Shown here in pieces: positions 54,198 to 63,109 of a stretch of DNA of 64,000 nt (the stretch's first letter is position 1; each line of letters opens with the position of its first letter). The notes beneath the pieces are model-generated. The model did not search any database and was not told the origin of the DNA. It worked only from the letters and a program-made list of their open reading frames with translations. Position numbers and translations under genes: made by a program. Source of the DNA: Comamonadaceae bacterium (GTDB lineage: Bacteria > Pseudomonadota > Gammaproteobacteria > Burkholderiales > Burkholderiaceae_C); the NCBI GenBank assembly GCA_027488735.1, contig JAIYBB010000001.1:62001-126000 (forward strand), read 5' to 3'.

Positions 54198-54920
54198 ATG
54201 AAAGCAGATCGTAGAAAACTTCTGACCGCGTTGGGCGCCATGGGCGCATTGGGCGCGGTAGCCCCCTGGGCCTGGTCGGCTGGCAAAGTCAATCCCGGCG
54301 ACAACTCGGTATTGATCGTGGTCGATGTGCAAAATTGCTTCATCGAAGGCGGCACCTTGCCAGTGGCCAAAGGTTCGGAAGTGGTGCCCGTGATCAACCG
54401 CATCTCCAAAGCATTCAACAACATTGTGGTCACGCAAGACTGGCACACCCAAGGCCATGCGTCATTCGCCTCCGCTCACAGCGGCAAAAAACCGTTTGAA
54501 ACCACCAAGCTGACTTATGGCACCCAAGTGCTGTGGCCGGACCATTGCGTGCAAGGCACCAAAGACGCAGAGTTGCACAAAGACTTGTCACTGCCGACAG
54601 CGCAGTTGATCATTCGCAAGGGCTACCACCCCAAAGTCGACAGCTACTCTGCATTCATGGAAGCAGATGGCAAAACCGCCACCGGTTTGTCTGGTTACTT
54701 GAAACAACGCGGCATCAAGAAAGTATTTGTCACCGGACTGGCCACCGACTTTTGCGTGGCATGGACAGCAGTTGATGCGCGTGCTGCCGGGTTTGAGGTG
54801 TCGGTGATTGAAGACGCTTGCCGCGCCATTGACTTGAACGGTTCGCTCGAAGCGGCTTGGAAAAATATGGCCGCCAAAGGTGTCAAGCGTATCCAATCAG
54901 GTGACATCCAAGTCGGTTGA
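54198..54920 (+). CDS. pncA: Nicotinamidase with twin-arginine-like export signal
   Basis: Hydrolyses nicotinamide to nicotinate and ammonia. The 240-residue protein has the full isochorismatase-fold triad: Asp in IVVDVQNCFIEGG, Lys in IIRKGYHPKVDSYSAFME and Cys in VTGLATDFCVAWTAVDA. The metal site is TQDWHTQGHASFAS. The unusual part is the N-terminus, KADRRKLLTALGAMGALGAV, a twin-arginine-like signal with predicted cleavage near WSAGK, so the enzyme would act in the periplasm instead of in cytoplasmic NAD recycling. GGAG precedes the ATG by seven bases. Just upstream of the nicotinate dehydrogenase genes, which use its product. Confidence 0.91.
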   Translation: MKADRRKLLTALGAMGALGAVAPWAWSAGKVNPGDNSVLIVVDVQNCFIEGGTLPVAKGSEVVPVINRISKAFNNIVVTQDWHTQGHASFASAHSGKKPFETTKLTYGTQVLWPDHCVQGTKDAELHKDLSLPTAQLIIRKGYHPKVDSYSAFMEADGKTATGLSGYLKQRGIKKVFVTGLATDFCVAWTAVDARAAGFEVSVIEDACRAIDLNGSLEAAWKNMAAKGVKRIQSGDIQVG

Positions 54921-54945
54921 TGTCAACGCGGCACCACTGACGTAC

Positions 54946-55437
54946 ATGACTCCCTTGTGCTCAGTGGACGTGAGACTCAAGGTCAATCAACAAACCGTTG
55001 ATTTGACTTTGAGCTCTGCCGCCACGCTGTTGCATGTGCTGCGCAACGACCTGTCATTGAACGCACCCAAATACGGTTGCGGTCTGGGCGAATGCGGCGC
55101 TTGCACGGTCTTGGTAGACGGCATACCGGCGCGGGCTTGCGTGATCCCCGCGCTTGAAATGAAAGACAGAGAGATCACCACCTTGGAAGGTCTGGGCAAT
55201 GCGCAACAACCGCATCCGGTGCAACAGGCTTTCATAGACACACAGGCCGCGCAATGCGGCTATTGTTTGAACGGCATGCTCATGATGACCGTGGCCTTGC
55301 TAAATGAAAATCCGCAACCTACTGACGATGACATACGACAAGCTTTGTCGGCCAATTTGTGCCGTTGCGGTACGCACATAGAAATCATCGCGGCAGTGCA
55401 CCGTGCTGCTGAATTGACGAAAGCGCACGTTCCATGA
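54946..55437 (+). CDS. nicA: Nicotinate dehydrogenase small (2Fe-2S) subunit
   Basis: Iron-sulfur subunit of the molybdenum hydroxylase converting nicotinate to 6-hydroxynicotinate. The 163 residues hold a plant-type [2Fe-2S] motif (KYGCGLGECGACTVLVDG) and a helical [2Fe-2S] domain (QCGYCLNGMLMM, then LCRCGTHIEIIAAV), as in xanthine dehydrogenase small subunits. I start at MTPLCSVDVRLKVNQQTVDL; the longer frame from 54880 would overlap pncA by 40 bp. No clear ribosome-binding site. Coupled to nicB by ATGA overlap. Confidence 0.88.
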   Translation: MTPLCSVDVRLKVNQQTVDLTLSSAATLLHVLRNDLSLNAPKYGCGLGECGACTVLVDGIPARACVIPALEMKDREITTLEGLGNAQQPHPVQQAFIDTQAAQCGYCLNGMLMMTVALLNENPQPTDDDIRQALSANLCRCGTHIEIIAAVHRAAELTKAHVP

Positions 55438-58400
55438 GTATGCGTGCATCACAAGTGCAAACACGCGCCGATGTGTTTCAGGCGCAGGGTGTGTTGCGCG
55501 TGGTGCGCGCGCCATTGCCTGCTGCGCCGCCTGTGCCGGGTCAACCCGGTTTTGTGTACAGCCTGGCAGACGAGGGCGCGGAATGTTTCATCGCCCTGTG
55601 GGACGACGGCAGCGTCACCGCTTTGCACGGCCATGTGGATTTGGGCACAGGGCTTCGCACCGCACTGACACAAATCGTCGCCGAAGAATTGTCTGTGTCG
55701 CCGTCACGCATACACATGCTGATGGGTATGACCGGTGTGTCGCCCAACCAAGGCGCGACGATTGCGAGTGCATCCCTACAAATTCACGCTGCACCTTTGC
55801 GTGCGGCAGCCGCGCAAGCCGCGCAATGGTTGTTGCAGCAAGCAGCACGCTTATGGGGAAAACCTGTCTCGCAATTGCGCTTGTGCCCCGAGGGCATACA
55901 GGCTGCTTCTGACGTTGCTGTGCCTTGGGGAAATTTACTCAAAGGCTTGAACATCGAACTCCCCCTTGACTTGAATACCAAGCTCAAGCCCTTGGATGAA
56001 CACAACGTATCAGGCCAAAGCCTGCCGCGCATCGACATACCCGCCAAAGTGTTTGGTGAACTGGTGTTTGTGCATGACATGCGTTTGCCCGGTATGTTGC
56101 ATGGGCGTGTGGTGCGACCGCCTTATGCAGGCGCGGACAGCGGCGACTTCATCGGCCAAACATTAGAGCGCGTGGACGCGCAATCGATAGCGCACATTCC
56201 CGGCATACGCTCGGTCGTGGTGCAAGCCGATTTTGTCGGCATCGTGGCCGAGCGCGAAGAACATGCCGAGCAAGCCATGCGCGAACTGGTGGTGCATTGG
56301 AAACCTTGGCCGGGCATGCCGGATGTGACTGACGCAGAAAACGCGATCCGCCGCAACCCGTCCACCGCACGGCAATTGATCAATGACGGTGATGTGGATC
56401 AGGCCTTGAGCGACGCCGCGCAACATTTGCAACGCACCTATGTGTGGCCTTACCAGTTGCACGCCTCTATCGGGCCGTCGTGTGCGGTGGCGCATTGGCA
56501 ACCCCCGCAAGAAAGTGGTTCGCCGTTTCAATTGCGCGTGTGGGCCGGTACGCAAAACCCGCATGCCTTGCGTGCTGACATTGCCTTGCTATGCGGCTTA
56601 CGTGACACCGACGTGGATGTGGTGCGCATGGAGGCCGCCGGTTGCTATGGGCGCAATGGAGCAGATGATGTGGCCGCAGATGCTGCGCTTTTGTCCAAAG
56701 CCGTGGGTGCGCCGGTGCGCGTGCAACTCAGCCGCGAGCAAGAACACTTGTGGGAGCCCAAGGGTGCGGCGCAACTCATGCAAGTGCAAGGCGGTTTGTC
56801 TTCCCATGGCGAGCCCAGCGGTTATGACTTTCAGGCGTCTTACCCATCGAATGGTGCCACCACGCTGGCGCTGCTACTCACGCGCACCGTAGAACCTTTG
56901 GCGCGCAGTTTCGAGATGGGCGACCGCACCGCGCGCCCTCCTTATGACTATGCCGATTTGCGCGTCACCGTCAACGACATGCCACCGATATTGCGAGCGT
57001 CGTGGTTGCGCGGTGTGTCTGCATTGCCAAATGCTTTTGCGCATGAAAGTTTCATCGACGAGTTGGCCACTGCTGCCGGTGTGGACCCACTGCAATACCG
57101 CTTGGCGCACATGTCTGATGAACGTGCCAAGGAGATGTTGCAAGCCACCGCAGACAAGGCCGGTTGGAAACCACACACACAAGCGCAACAACAAGCAGCA
57201 CAAGGCGATTGGCTGCAAGGTCAGGGCGTGGCGTATGCCAGATACACGCACAGCAAATGGCCGGGCTTTGGTGCGGCATGGGCGGCTTGGGTAGCCGATG
57301 TGCAAGTGAACAAAACCACGGGTGAAGTGCAGGTCAAACGCGTGGTGGTCGGGCATGACGCAGGCCGCATCATCAACCCCAAAGGCGTCGAGCAACAAGT
57401 GCATGGCAATGTGTTGCAGACCACCAGCCGCGCTTTGTTTGAGCAAATACAAACTGACAGTGTGGACGGCAGTGTGACCAGCGCCGAGTGGGGCAGTTAC
57501 CCAATTTTGAATTTCAGACAAGTGCCGGTGATTGAAGTGGTGCAAATGCCGCGTCCGCAACAAGACCCGTTGGGTGCGGGTGAGTCGTCATCTGTGCCGG
57601 GGACTGCCGCGATTGCGAATGCGATTTTTGATGCGACCGGTGTGCGCTTTCGCAACCCGCCTTTCACACCGGAAGTGGTGCGCGCTGCGCTCAACCCATT
57701 GGCTGCGCCCGTCACACCAACACCGCAAGCAGAGCAAGTGACACCGGTTGCACCGCGCTCCAAACAACCCGGCTTGTTGAGTGTGTGGGGCTGGAAACAA
57801 TGGAGTGGCGTGTTGTTCGCCACGCTGGCTGTGGGCGCTGCGGTGCTGGGTTGGCGAAGTGCATTGCCGCGCATCACACCCGTGAGCGCATCTTTCAGCG
57901 AAGCGCAACTGCAACGCGGTGCGCAATTGGCAGCACTTGGCAATTGCGTGAGTTGTCACACCGCAGAACAGGGCGCGACACTGGCAGGCGGCAAAGCATT
58001 CGTGACGCCCTACGGCACGGTTTACAGCACCAACCTCAGCCCCGACCCAGAGACAGGCCTAGGCGCATGGTCTTACCAAGCGTTTGCACGCGCCATGCGC
58101 GAAGGCGTGTCGCGCGATGGTCATGACTTGTACCCGGTGTTTCCGTTCACCTCGTTTGCGCGCATGAGCGATGAAGACATGACCGCGTTGTACGCCTGGT
58201 TGATGACGCAAACACCGGTCGCGCAAACCACACCCGCACCTGAGATGCTGATGGGTTTGAACATGCGTCCTTTGCTGTCGGTGTGGAATGCGGTGTTTCA
58301 CAACGACAGACAAGAGCGCTACGACAGCACGCAATCACCGCAATGGAACCGTGGCGAATATCTGGTGAACGGTGTGGCGCATTGCGGCGCGTGTCACACA

Positions 58401-59063
58401 CCGCGCAGCCTCATGGGTGCCGAGCAAAAACAAACCGCGTACATGCAGGGCGCATTTGTTGATGGTTGGCAAGCGCCGGCTTTGACGAGTTTCAACCATT
58501 CACCCATGCCGTGGCGCGAACAAGATTTTTTCAATTACCTGCGAAAAGGCTTCACCGGTTTTCATGGCACGGCCAGCGGACCGATGGCGCAAGTGGTGCG
58601 CAATTTGCAAACCGTATCGGATGAAGACATTCAAGCCATGGCGGTGTATTTGTCTTCTTTGAATCCAGGGGCTGCAGCTTTAGATAACGCGGATTTCGGC
58701 GGACGCGCCATGGCCGTGGTGGCCCATGCAGCGAACAGCGCGCCGTTGCCAGATACTGCGGCCAGACAGTTTGCGGGTAGCTGCGGCGCTTGCCACCATG
58801 ATGGAGACGGGCCGCAATTGCTCGGCGTGAATCAACCACTTGCACTCAACGGTAATTTGCACAGCGACAGCCCGGCGAATGTCGTGCATGTGATATTGCA
58901 TGGCGTGCAACAACCCGCATCGCGTGACATCGGTTTCATGCCTGCCTTTCAGAACAGTTTAAGTAACGCACAAATCGTGTCGCTGGTGCAATGGATGAGA
59001 CAGCGCTATGCGCCCGATAAACCGGGGTGGACAACGGAAGAGATTTATAAGGTGATGAATTAA
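55434..59063 (+). CDS. nicB: Nicotinate dehydrogenase large subunit with three cytochrome c domains
   Basis: Catalytic subunit of the nicotinate hydroxylase, 1209 residues, similar in plan to Pseudomonas putida NicB. Residues 1-760 form the molybdopterin domains (for example [79 protein letters not shown]). A membrane helix lies near 780-800 ([18 protein letters not shown]). The C-terminal part carries three heme c sites: [10 protein letters not shown] (about 835), HCGACHTPR (about 983) and SCGACHHDG (about 1116). Electrons would pass by heme c to the respiratory chain, with water as the oxygen source. The C-terminal part, at least, faces the periplasm. Confidence 0.92.
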   Translation: MSMRASQVQTRADVFQAQGVLRVVRAPLPAAPPVPGQPGFVYSLADEGAECFIALWDDGSVTALHGHVDLGTGLRTALTQIVAEELSVSPSRIHMLMGMTGVSPNQGATIASASLQIHAAPLRAAAAQAAQWLLQQAARLWGKPVSQLRLCPEGIQAASDVAVPWGNLLKGLNIELPLDLNTKLKPLDEHNVSGQSLPRIDIPAKVFGELVFVHDMRLPGMLHGRVVRPPYAGADSGDFIGQTLERVDAQSIAHIPGIRSVVVQADFVGIVAEREEHAEQAMRELVVHWKPWPGMPDVTDAENAIRRNPSTARQLINDGDVDQALSDAAQHLQRTYVWPYQLHASIGPSCAVAHWQPPQESGSPFQLRVWAGTQNPHALRADIALLCGLRDTDVDVVRMEAAGCYGRNGADDVAADAALLSKAVGAPVRVQLSREQEHLWEPKGAAQLMQVQGGLSSHGEPSGYDFQASYPSNGATTLALLLTRTVEPLARSFEMGDRTARPPYDYADLRVTVNDMPPILRASWLRGVSALPNAFAHESFIDELATAAGVDPLQYRLAHMSDERAKEMLQATADKAGWKPHTQAQQQAAQGDWLQGQGVAYARYTHSKWPGFGAAWAAWVADVQVNKTTGEVQVKRVVVGHDAGRIINPKGVEQQVHGNVLQTTSRALFEQIQTDSVDGSVTSAEWGSYPILNFRQVPVIEVVQMPRPQQDPLGAGESSSVPGTAAIANAIFDATGVRFRNPPFTPEVVRAALNPLAAPVTPTPQAEQVTPVAPRSKQPGLLSVWGWKQWSGVLFATLAVGAAVLGWRSALPRITPVSASFSEAQLQRGAQLAALGNCVSCHTAEQGATLAGGKAFVTPYGTVYSTNLSPDPETGLGAWSYQAFARAMREGVSRDGHDLYPVFPFTSFARMSDEDMTALYAWLMTQTPVAQTTPAPEMLMGLNMRPLLSVWNAVFHNDRQERYDSTQSPQWNRGEYLVNGVAHCGACHTPRSLMGAEQKQTAYMQGAFVDGWQAPALTSFNHSPMPWREQDFFNYLRKGFTGFHGTASGPMAQVVRNLQTVSDEDIQAMAVYLSSLNPGAAALDNADFGGRAMAVVAHAANSAPLPDTAARQFAGSCGACHHDGDGPQLLGVNQPLALNGNLHSDSPANVVHVILHGVQQPASRDIGFMPAFQNSLSNAQIVSLVQWMRQRYAPDKPGWTTEEIYKVMN

Positions 59064-59065
59064 CG

Positions 59066-59605
59066 ATGACTATCCGTGAGATTCTCAAAATGGGCGACCC
59101 CCGGTTGCTGCAAATCGCAGAGCCGGTGAATGTATTTGATACACCTGAGTTACACACACTCATCAATGACATGCGCGAGACCATGGCTGCGGTGAATGGT
59201 GCGGGTTTGGCCGCGCCGCAAATCGGTGTCAACTTGCAACTGGTCATCTTCGGCAGCGACCAAACCAACCCGCGCTACCCCGACCGCCCGCTGGTGCCGA
59301 AAACCGTGTTGATCAATCCGGTTATCACGCTCTTAGGTGCAGACGAAGAACAGGATTGGGAAGGCTGCTTATCAGTACCCGGCTTACGCGGCATGGTGCC
59401 GAGGTGGGCGCATATTCGTTACACAGGTATTGATGAGATGGGCACCCTCATCGATCGCACGGTTGGCGGTTTTCATGCGCGCGTGGTGCAACATGAATGC
59501 GACCACTTGATTGGCAAGCTCTACCCGATGCGGGTGAGGGACTTCACGCAGTTCGGTTACACCGAGGTGTTGTTTCCGGAGATCGGAGATGTGGAGGATG
59601 ACTGA
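59066..59605 (+). CDS. def: Peptide deformylase
   Basis: Removes the formyl group from new proteins. The 179 residues contain all three motifs: [22 protein letters not shown] and [14 protein letters not shown] (HExxH with the metal ligands). It begins two bases after the nicB stop, which suggests cotranscription with the nicotinate genes. This is probably a second def gene in the genome, because the housekeeping copy usually sits beside fmt; that cannot be tested here. Confidence 0.95.
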   Translation: MTIREILKMGDPRLLQIAEPVNVFDTPELHTLINDMRETMAAVNGAGLAAPQIGVNLQLVIFGSDQTNPRYPDRPLVPKTVLINPVITLLGADEEQDWEGCLSVPGLRGMVPRWAHIRYTGIDEMGTLIDRTVGGFHARVVQHECDHLIGKLYPMRVRDFTQFGYTEVLFPEIGDVEDD

Positions 59606-59620
59606 GTTAATTAATTGGAT

Positions 59621-59661
59621 ACTGACCCCAATAACTGACCCCAATTAACTGGCCCCAATAA
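59621..59661. repeat. Three tandem imperfect 13-14 bp repeats
   Basis: ACTGACCCCAATA (59621-59633), ACTGACCCCAATTA (59634-59647) and ACTGGCCCCAATAA (59648-59661) follow one another in the gap between def and crtB. They lie exactly at the junction of the nicotinate island with the photosynthesis genes. Origin unknown. Confidence 0.75.
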
Positions 59662-59662
59662 A

Positions 59663-60730
59663 TTAACGCTGAAACCTATTCACCGGTATGCCCGAAATTT
59701 GTCTTCTCTGCATCTCCAAGCGCTCAAACATATTCAACATTGATTCAATGCGCGGTGGTTTTGACAGCATGGCAGGCTCAAAAGCCAAAGCTTCTGCACT
59801 GAGTTGGCACTGATCGACCAAATACGCAATACCTGCCAAGGGTTGCGGCTGCTGTCGCTGCACGGTCACCCAACGCGATTGCAACCAAGCACGTGCCAGC
59901 AACCACAACTTGCGTTTGCCACTGACCACGCTGCGATGGTTCACCGGGTCCATACCTATGCGGCGCAGTTGGTGACCGATCTCTGCATAAATCAAATTCG
60001 CCGACATGATGGCCGAACGGCAGTCGCGCGGCAAATGCGCAATGCCTGCGACTGATTGTTTGTACAAGCTGTCTGCTTCTTGCAGCACACGCTCAACCAC
60101 GCGTTGCAGCGCTGGCGTACACGCGGGGGACAGCAACCATTCGTCGGGGTCAATGCCTTCTTCGCGCATCCATTGCAAGGGCAGGTAAACGCGGCCAATG
60201 CGCGCGTCCTCGCCCACATCGCGCGCGATATTGGTGAGTTGCATGGCCACGCCCAATTCGCAGGCACGCGCCAAGGTGATGGCTTGTTGCGGGCCCATGA
60301 TCCAGCACATCATGGCGCCCACGCTGCCCGCTACACGCGCAGCGTAGCCGTGCAAATCTTCCATGGTGTCGTAACGTCGTTCATGGCCGTCCCAAGCGAA
60401 ACCATCCAGCAAGGCATCCAGCAAATGGCGGGGCAGGGCATGGCGTTGCACCACCACGGCCAAGGCGCGGTCTTCGACGGTGTTCTCCGGTTGCCCGGCG
60501 TAAATACGGTCCAGCCTGTGGTGCAGCACTTTCAAACTGCGCTCGATGGAGTCGCCCAAATCCACCATGTCGTCGGCCACACGGCAAAACGCATACAAAG
60601 CGATGGCTGCATCGCGTATGCGCTTAGGCAATAAACGGCTGGCGGCGAAAAAAGTTTTGGAGCCGCCGCGCATCATTTCGACGCAAGCAGCCAAATCGTG
60701 ATCGGCTTGGTCAGTAAACGGTAAGGGCAT
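59663..60730 (-). CDS. crtB: Phytoene synthase
   Basis: Joins two geranylgeranyl diphosphates to make phytoene, the first carotenoid. The 355 residues start MPLPFTDQADHDLAACVEMM (ATG 60728-60730, with AGGTGG upstream). The two Asp-rich motifs are YAFCRVADDMVDLGD and LTNIARDVGEDARIGRVYLP. Other landmarks: GGSKTFFAASRLLPKRIRDA, DGFAWDGHERRY and YAARVAGSVGAMMCWIMG. The start lies 20 bp inside the 3' end of crtI, so translation of the two is linked. Confidence 0.95.
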   Translation of the reverse strand: MPLPFTDQADHDLAACVEMMRGGSKTFFAASRLLPKRIRDAAIALYAFCRVADDMVDLGDSIERSLKVLHHRLDRIYAGQPENTVEDRALAVVVQRHALPRHLLDALLDGFAWDGHERRYDTMEDLHGYAARVAGSVGAMMCWIMGPQQAITLARACELGVAMQLTNIARDVGEDARIGRVYLPLQWMREEGIDPDEWLLSPACTPALQRVVERVLQEADSLYKQSVAGIAHLPRDCRSAIMSANLIYAEIGHQLRRIGMDPVNHRSVVSGKRKLWLLARAWLQSRWVTVQRQQPQPLAGIAYLVDQCQLSAEALAFEPAMLSKPPRIESMLNMFERLEMQRRQISGIPVNRFQR

Positions 60731-62249
60731 GGGGCACCACCTGTTCAAGCATTTTGGCCGACATCAACACACTGGGAACGCCTGCGCCCGGTTGCGTGCC
60801 TGCGCCCACAAGAAATAAATTTTTGATATCTTCGCTGCGGTTGTGCGGGCGAAACCACGCGCTTTGCGTGATGACCGGCTCCAAACCAAAACCCGCGCCT
60901 TTGAAGGACCACAAGCGGTCTTGAAAATCTTGGGGCGTGGTCACGCGCGAGCTGACGATGTGGTCTTTCAAACCGGGCAACACACTGTCTTGCAAGGCTG
61001 TGGCGATGGCGTCACGGTATTGCTCGGTGATGGCCGGCCAGTCGGTGCCGCTGCTCAGATTGGGAACCACCGATAACGCATAAAACGTGTCGCAACCATG
61101 GGGTGCCAGCGACGGGTCGGTGGCAGTAGGCCGGTACAGGTACAAGCTGAAATCTTTGGACAGCTTGTGGTTTTTGAAAATATCTTGCAACAAGCCTTTG
61201 TAGCGCGGCCCCAGCACCATCATGTGGTGCGGCACGTCCTTGTACTGTTTGTTGGTGCCGAAATACCAGACAAACAATCCTGATGAATAGTTGCCTTTTT
61301 CAATGCGGCGGTTGGTCCAATGCGGCCGCGCTTTTTCCTCGATCAAATGGCGGTAGGTCCACGCGGCATCGCCGTTGCTGACCACAATATCCGCGCCTAT
61401 CAATTCGCCATTTTCCAATTCGACCGCGACAGCTTTGCCGTCTTTCACACGAATTTGGGTGACGGGCGCGTTGTAACGGATAGGCACTCTGCGGTCTTTG
61501 AGCAATGCCACCAAGGCATTGACAATGGCACCGGTGCCACCCATGGCCGAGTGCACGCCCCAGCGTTGCTCCAGCACATGGATCAACGAATACACACAGG
61601 TGACTGAAAACGGATTGCCGCCGATCAACAGCGGATGAAAGCTCATGACGATGCGCAGTTTGGGGTGCTTGAGGTAACGCGCCACCATGCTGTGTATAGA
61701 GCGCCAGGCTTTCATGCGCACCAAATTGGGCAAGGCTTTGATAACGTCGCCGATGGTTTCAAAGGGAACAGATCCCAGCTCCACAAACCCCAATTCGTAG
61801 CAACGCGCAGACGCCTTCATCAGGTTTTTGAAGCCTTTTACATCGGGCGGGCTGATGGCTTCAATTTGCGCCAACATGGCGGCTTCGTCATTGCTGTAGT
61901 CAAAGTGCGTGCCATCATCAAAACGTATGCGGTAGAACGGCGACATAGGGCGCAGATCGACATAGTCTTCCATGCGCTGGCCGCACAACGTGAACAGCTC
62001 TTGCAACAAATGCGGCAGCGTGATGATGGTCGGGCCTGCATCAAACGTGAAACCGTCTTGTTTGTGCACATAGGCGCGGCCACCGGGGGCATCCAATTTT
62101 TCCAGCACCTGAACTTGGTAGCCCATCACGCTCAAGCGAATGGCGGCGGCCAAGCCGCCAAAGCCACTGCCAATGACGACGGCACGCGGCGAATGCCGAG
62201 CCGTGGTTTCGCCGGGGGCGCGCTCGTTTTGTGTGCGAAAGGCATTCAT
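60711..62249 (-). CDS. crtI: Phytoene desaturase
   Basis: FAD-dependent desaturase making neurosporene or lycopene from phytoene. The 512-residue protein begins MNAFRTQNERAPGETTARHS (ATG 62247-62249), overlapping the puhE stop as ATGA. Motifs: AVVIGSGFGGLAAAIRL (FAD binding) near residue 22, VLEKLDAPGGRAYVHKQDGF, DAGPTIITLPHLLQELF, and the C-terminal signature NLFLVGAGTQPGAGVPSVLM then SAKMLEQVV. The number of desaturation steps cannot be read from sequence; crtA, crtC and crtD suggest a neurosporene/spheroidene branch. The longer frame up to 62489 is rejected because it runs inside puhE. Confidence 0.95.
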   Translation of the reverse strand: MNAFRTQNERAPGETTARHSPRAVVIGSGFGGLAAAIRLSVMGYQVQVLEKLDAPGGRAYVHKQDGFTFDAGPTIITLPHLLQELFTLCGQRMEDYVDLRPMSPFYRIRFDDGTHFDYSNDEAAMLAQIEAISPPDVKGFKNLMKASARCYELGFVELGSVPFETIGDVIKALPNLVRMKAWRSIHSMVARYLKHPKLRIVMSFHPLLIGGNPFSVTCVYSLIHVLEQRWGVHSAMGGTGAIVNALVALLKDRRVPIRYNAPVTQIRVKDGKAVAVELENGELIGADIVVSNGDAAWTYRHLIEEKARPHWTNRRIEKGNYSSGLFVWYFGTNKQYKDVPHHMMVLGPRYKGLLQDIFKNHKLSKDFSLYLYRPTATDPSLAPHGCDTFYALSVVPNLSSGTDWPAITEQYRDAIATALQDSVLPGLKDHIVSSRVTTPQDFQDRLWSFKGAGFGLEPVITQSAWFRPHNRSEDIKNLFLVGAGTQPGAGVPSVLMSAKMLEQVVPHALTVY

Positions 62250-63097
62250 GCGGGGTCTGCTTGGTTGGCTGCATTGACCGGCACTATGACCGGCGTTGTG
62301 GTGTCTATCAATGGTGTGCGTGTCGCGGCATACGGACTGCGCTTCATGGCCCAGCCCCACAGGCGTTGCAGCGGCAGTGCAAACACCATCAACACATGTT
62401 CGATGATGGCCAAGCCCAGCAGCGACGACAGCAACACCCAGCCGGTGCTGATGATCACCGCGCCAGTGTGCAGTTCCCAGACCATCCACGACCAGACCAC
62501 CACCGACAGGGCCATGGTGAAAAAGAAGAATGAGCTGACACGGCCACTTTTGAAATAGCTACCGATGTAGCGCAGGTGCACCGGCAAATATTGTTCGCCG
62601 ACTTGTGGCACACCAAAAAATAAATTGAGTTTGGCGCTCAAGCGCATGCACCACAGCAATGCGTAGGTGCACAAGGCGACATGGTTGGGCTGGCCTTGTT
62701 GCAAAGCCAACAACACGCCAAAGTTAAACAGCAAGGCCAACTCGTGGTAGAGCAGCGCCATGACCGATTGACCGAAGCGGCGATGGATGCCCAGACCGGG
62801 ATCCAACGGCGTGCGACGCGGGCCAGCCAGCCAACCCGTGAGAAAGGCCATTTCATGCCAACTCCACATGGCGATCACGCTGACAAAGCCGATATAGGCG
62901 TTGGTCACGGAATGCGACCGCATGCTGAGTGAAGCGGTCCACAAGCTCAGGCCCAGCAAAAAACTCAGACAAAACATGCTCCAACGAAAGGTGGAGGAGG
63001 GGAGGCGCACCAGCCACAAAATGGCACCCGTGCCCAACCACCAGCAAAACACCGCAAACAAACTGGCGCCAAGCGTGGTGGTGAAAAAATCAGTCAT
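62246..63097 (-). CDS. puhE: PuhE, putative photosynthetic complex assembly protein
   Basis: A 283-residue inner membrane protein (DUF3623 family) needed for full reaction-centre assembly and normal pigment levels in Rhodobacter. About seven to eight membrane helices are visible, starting with LGASLFAVFCWWLGTGAILW. Conserved parts are MWSWHEMAFLTGWLAGPRRT, CMRLSAKLNLFFGVPQVGEQ followed by YLPVHLRYIGSYF, and the C-terminal GLAIIEHVLMVFALPLQRLW. It follows acsF by 12 bp and overlaps crtI by four, forming an acsF-puhE-crtI-crtB unit. Confidence 0.93.
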   Translation of the reverse strand: MTDFFTTTLGASLFAVFCWWLGTGAILWLVRLPSSTFRWSMFCLSFLLGLSLWTASLSMRSHSVTNAYIGFVSVIAMWSWHEMAFLTGWLAGPRRTPLDPGLGIHRRFGQSVMALLYHELALLFNFGVLLALQQGQPNHVALCTYALLWCMRLSAKLNLFFGVPQVGEQYLPVHLRYIGSYFKSGRVSSFFFFTMALSVVVWSWMVWELHTGAVIISTGWVLLSSLLGLAIIEHVLMVFALPLQRLWGWAMKRSPYAATRTPLIDTTTPVIVPVNAANQADPA

Positions 63098-63109
63098 TCA
63101 AACAACCCA

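Noticed and set aside
62250..62489. 80-residue N-terminal extension of CrtI
   Set aside because: It lies within puhE in another frame, and the ATG at 62249 overlaps the puhE stop in the usual coupled manner.
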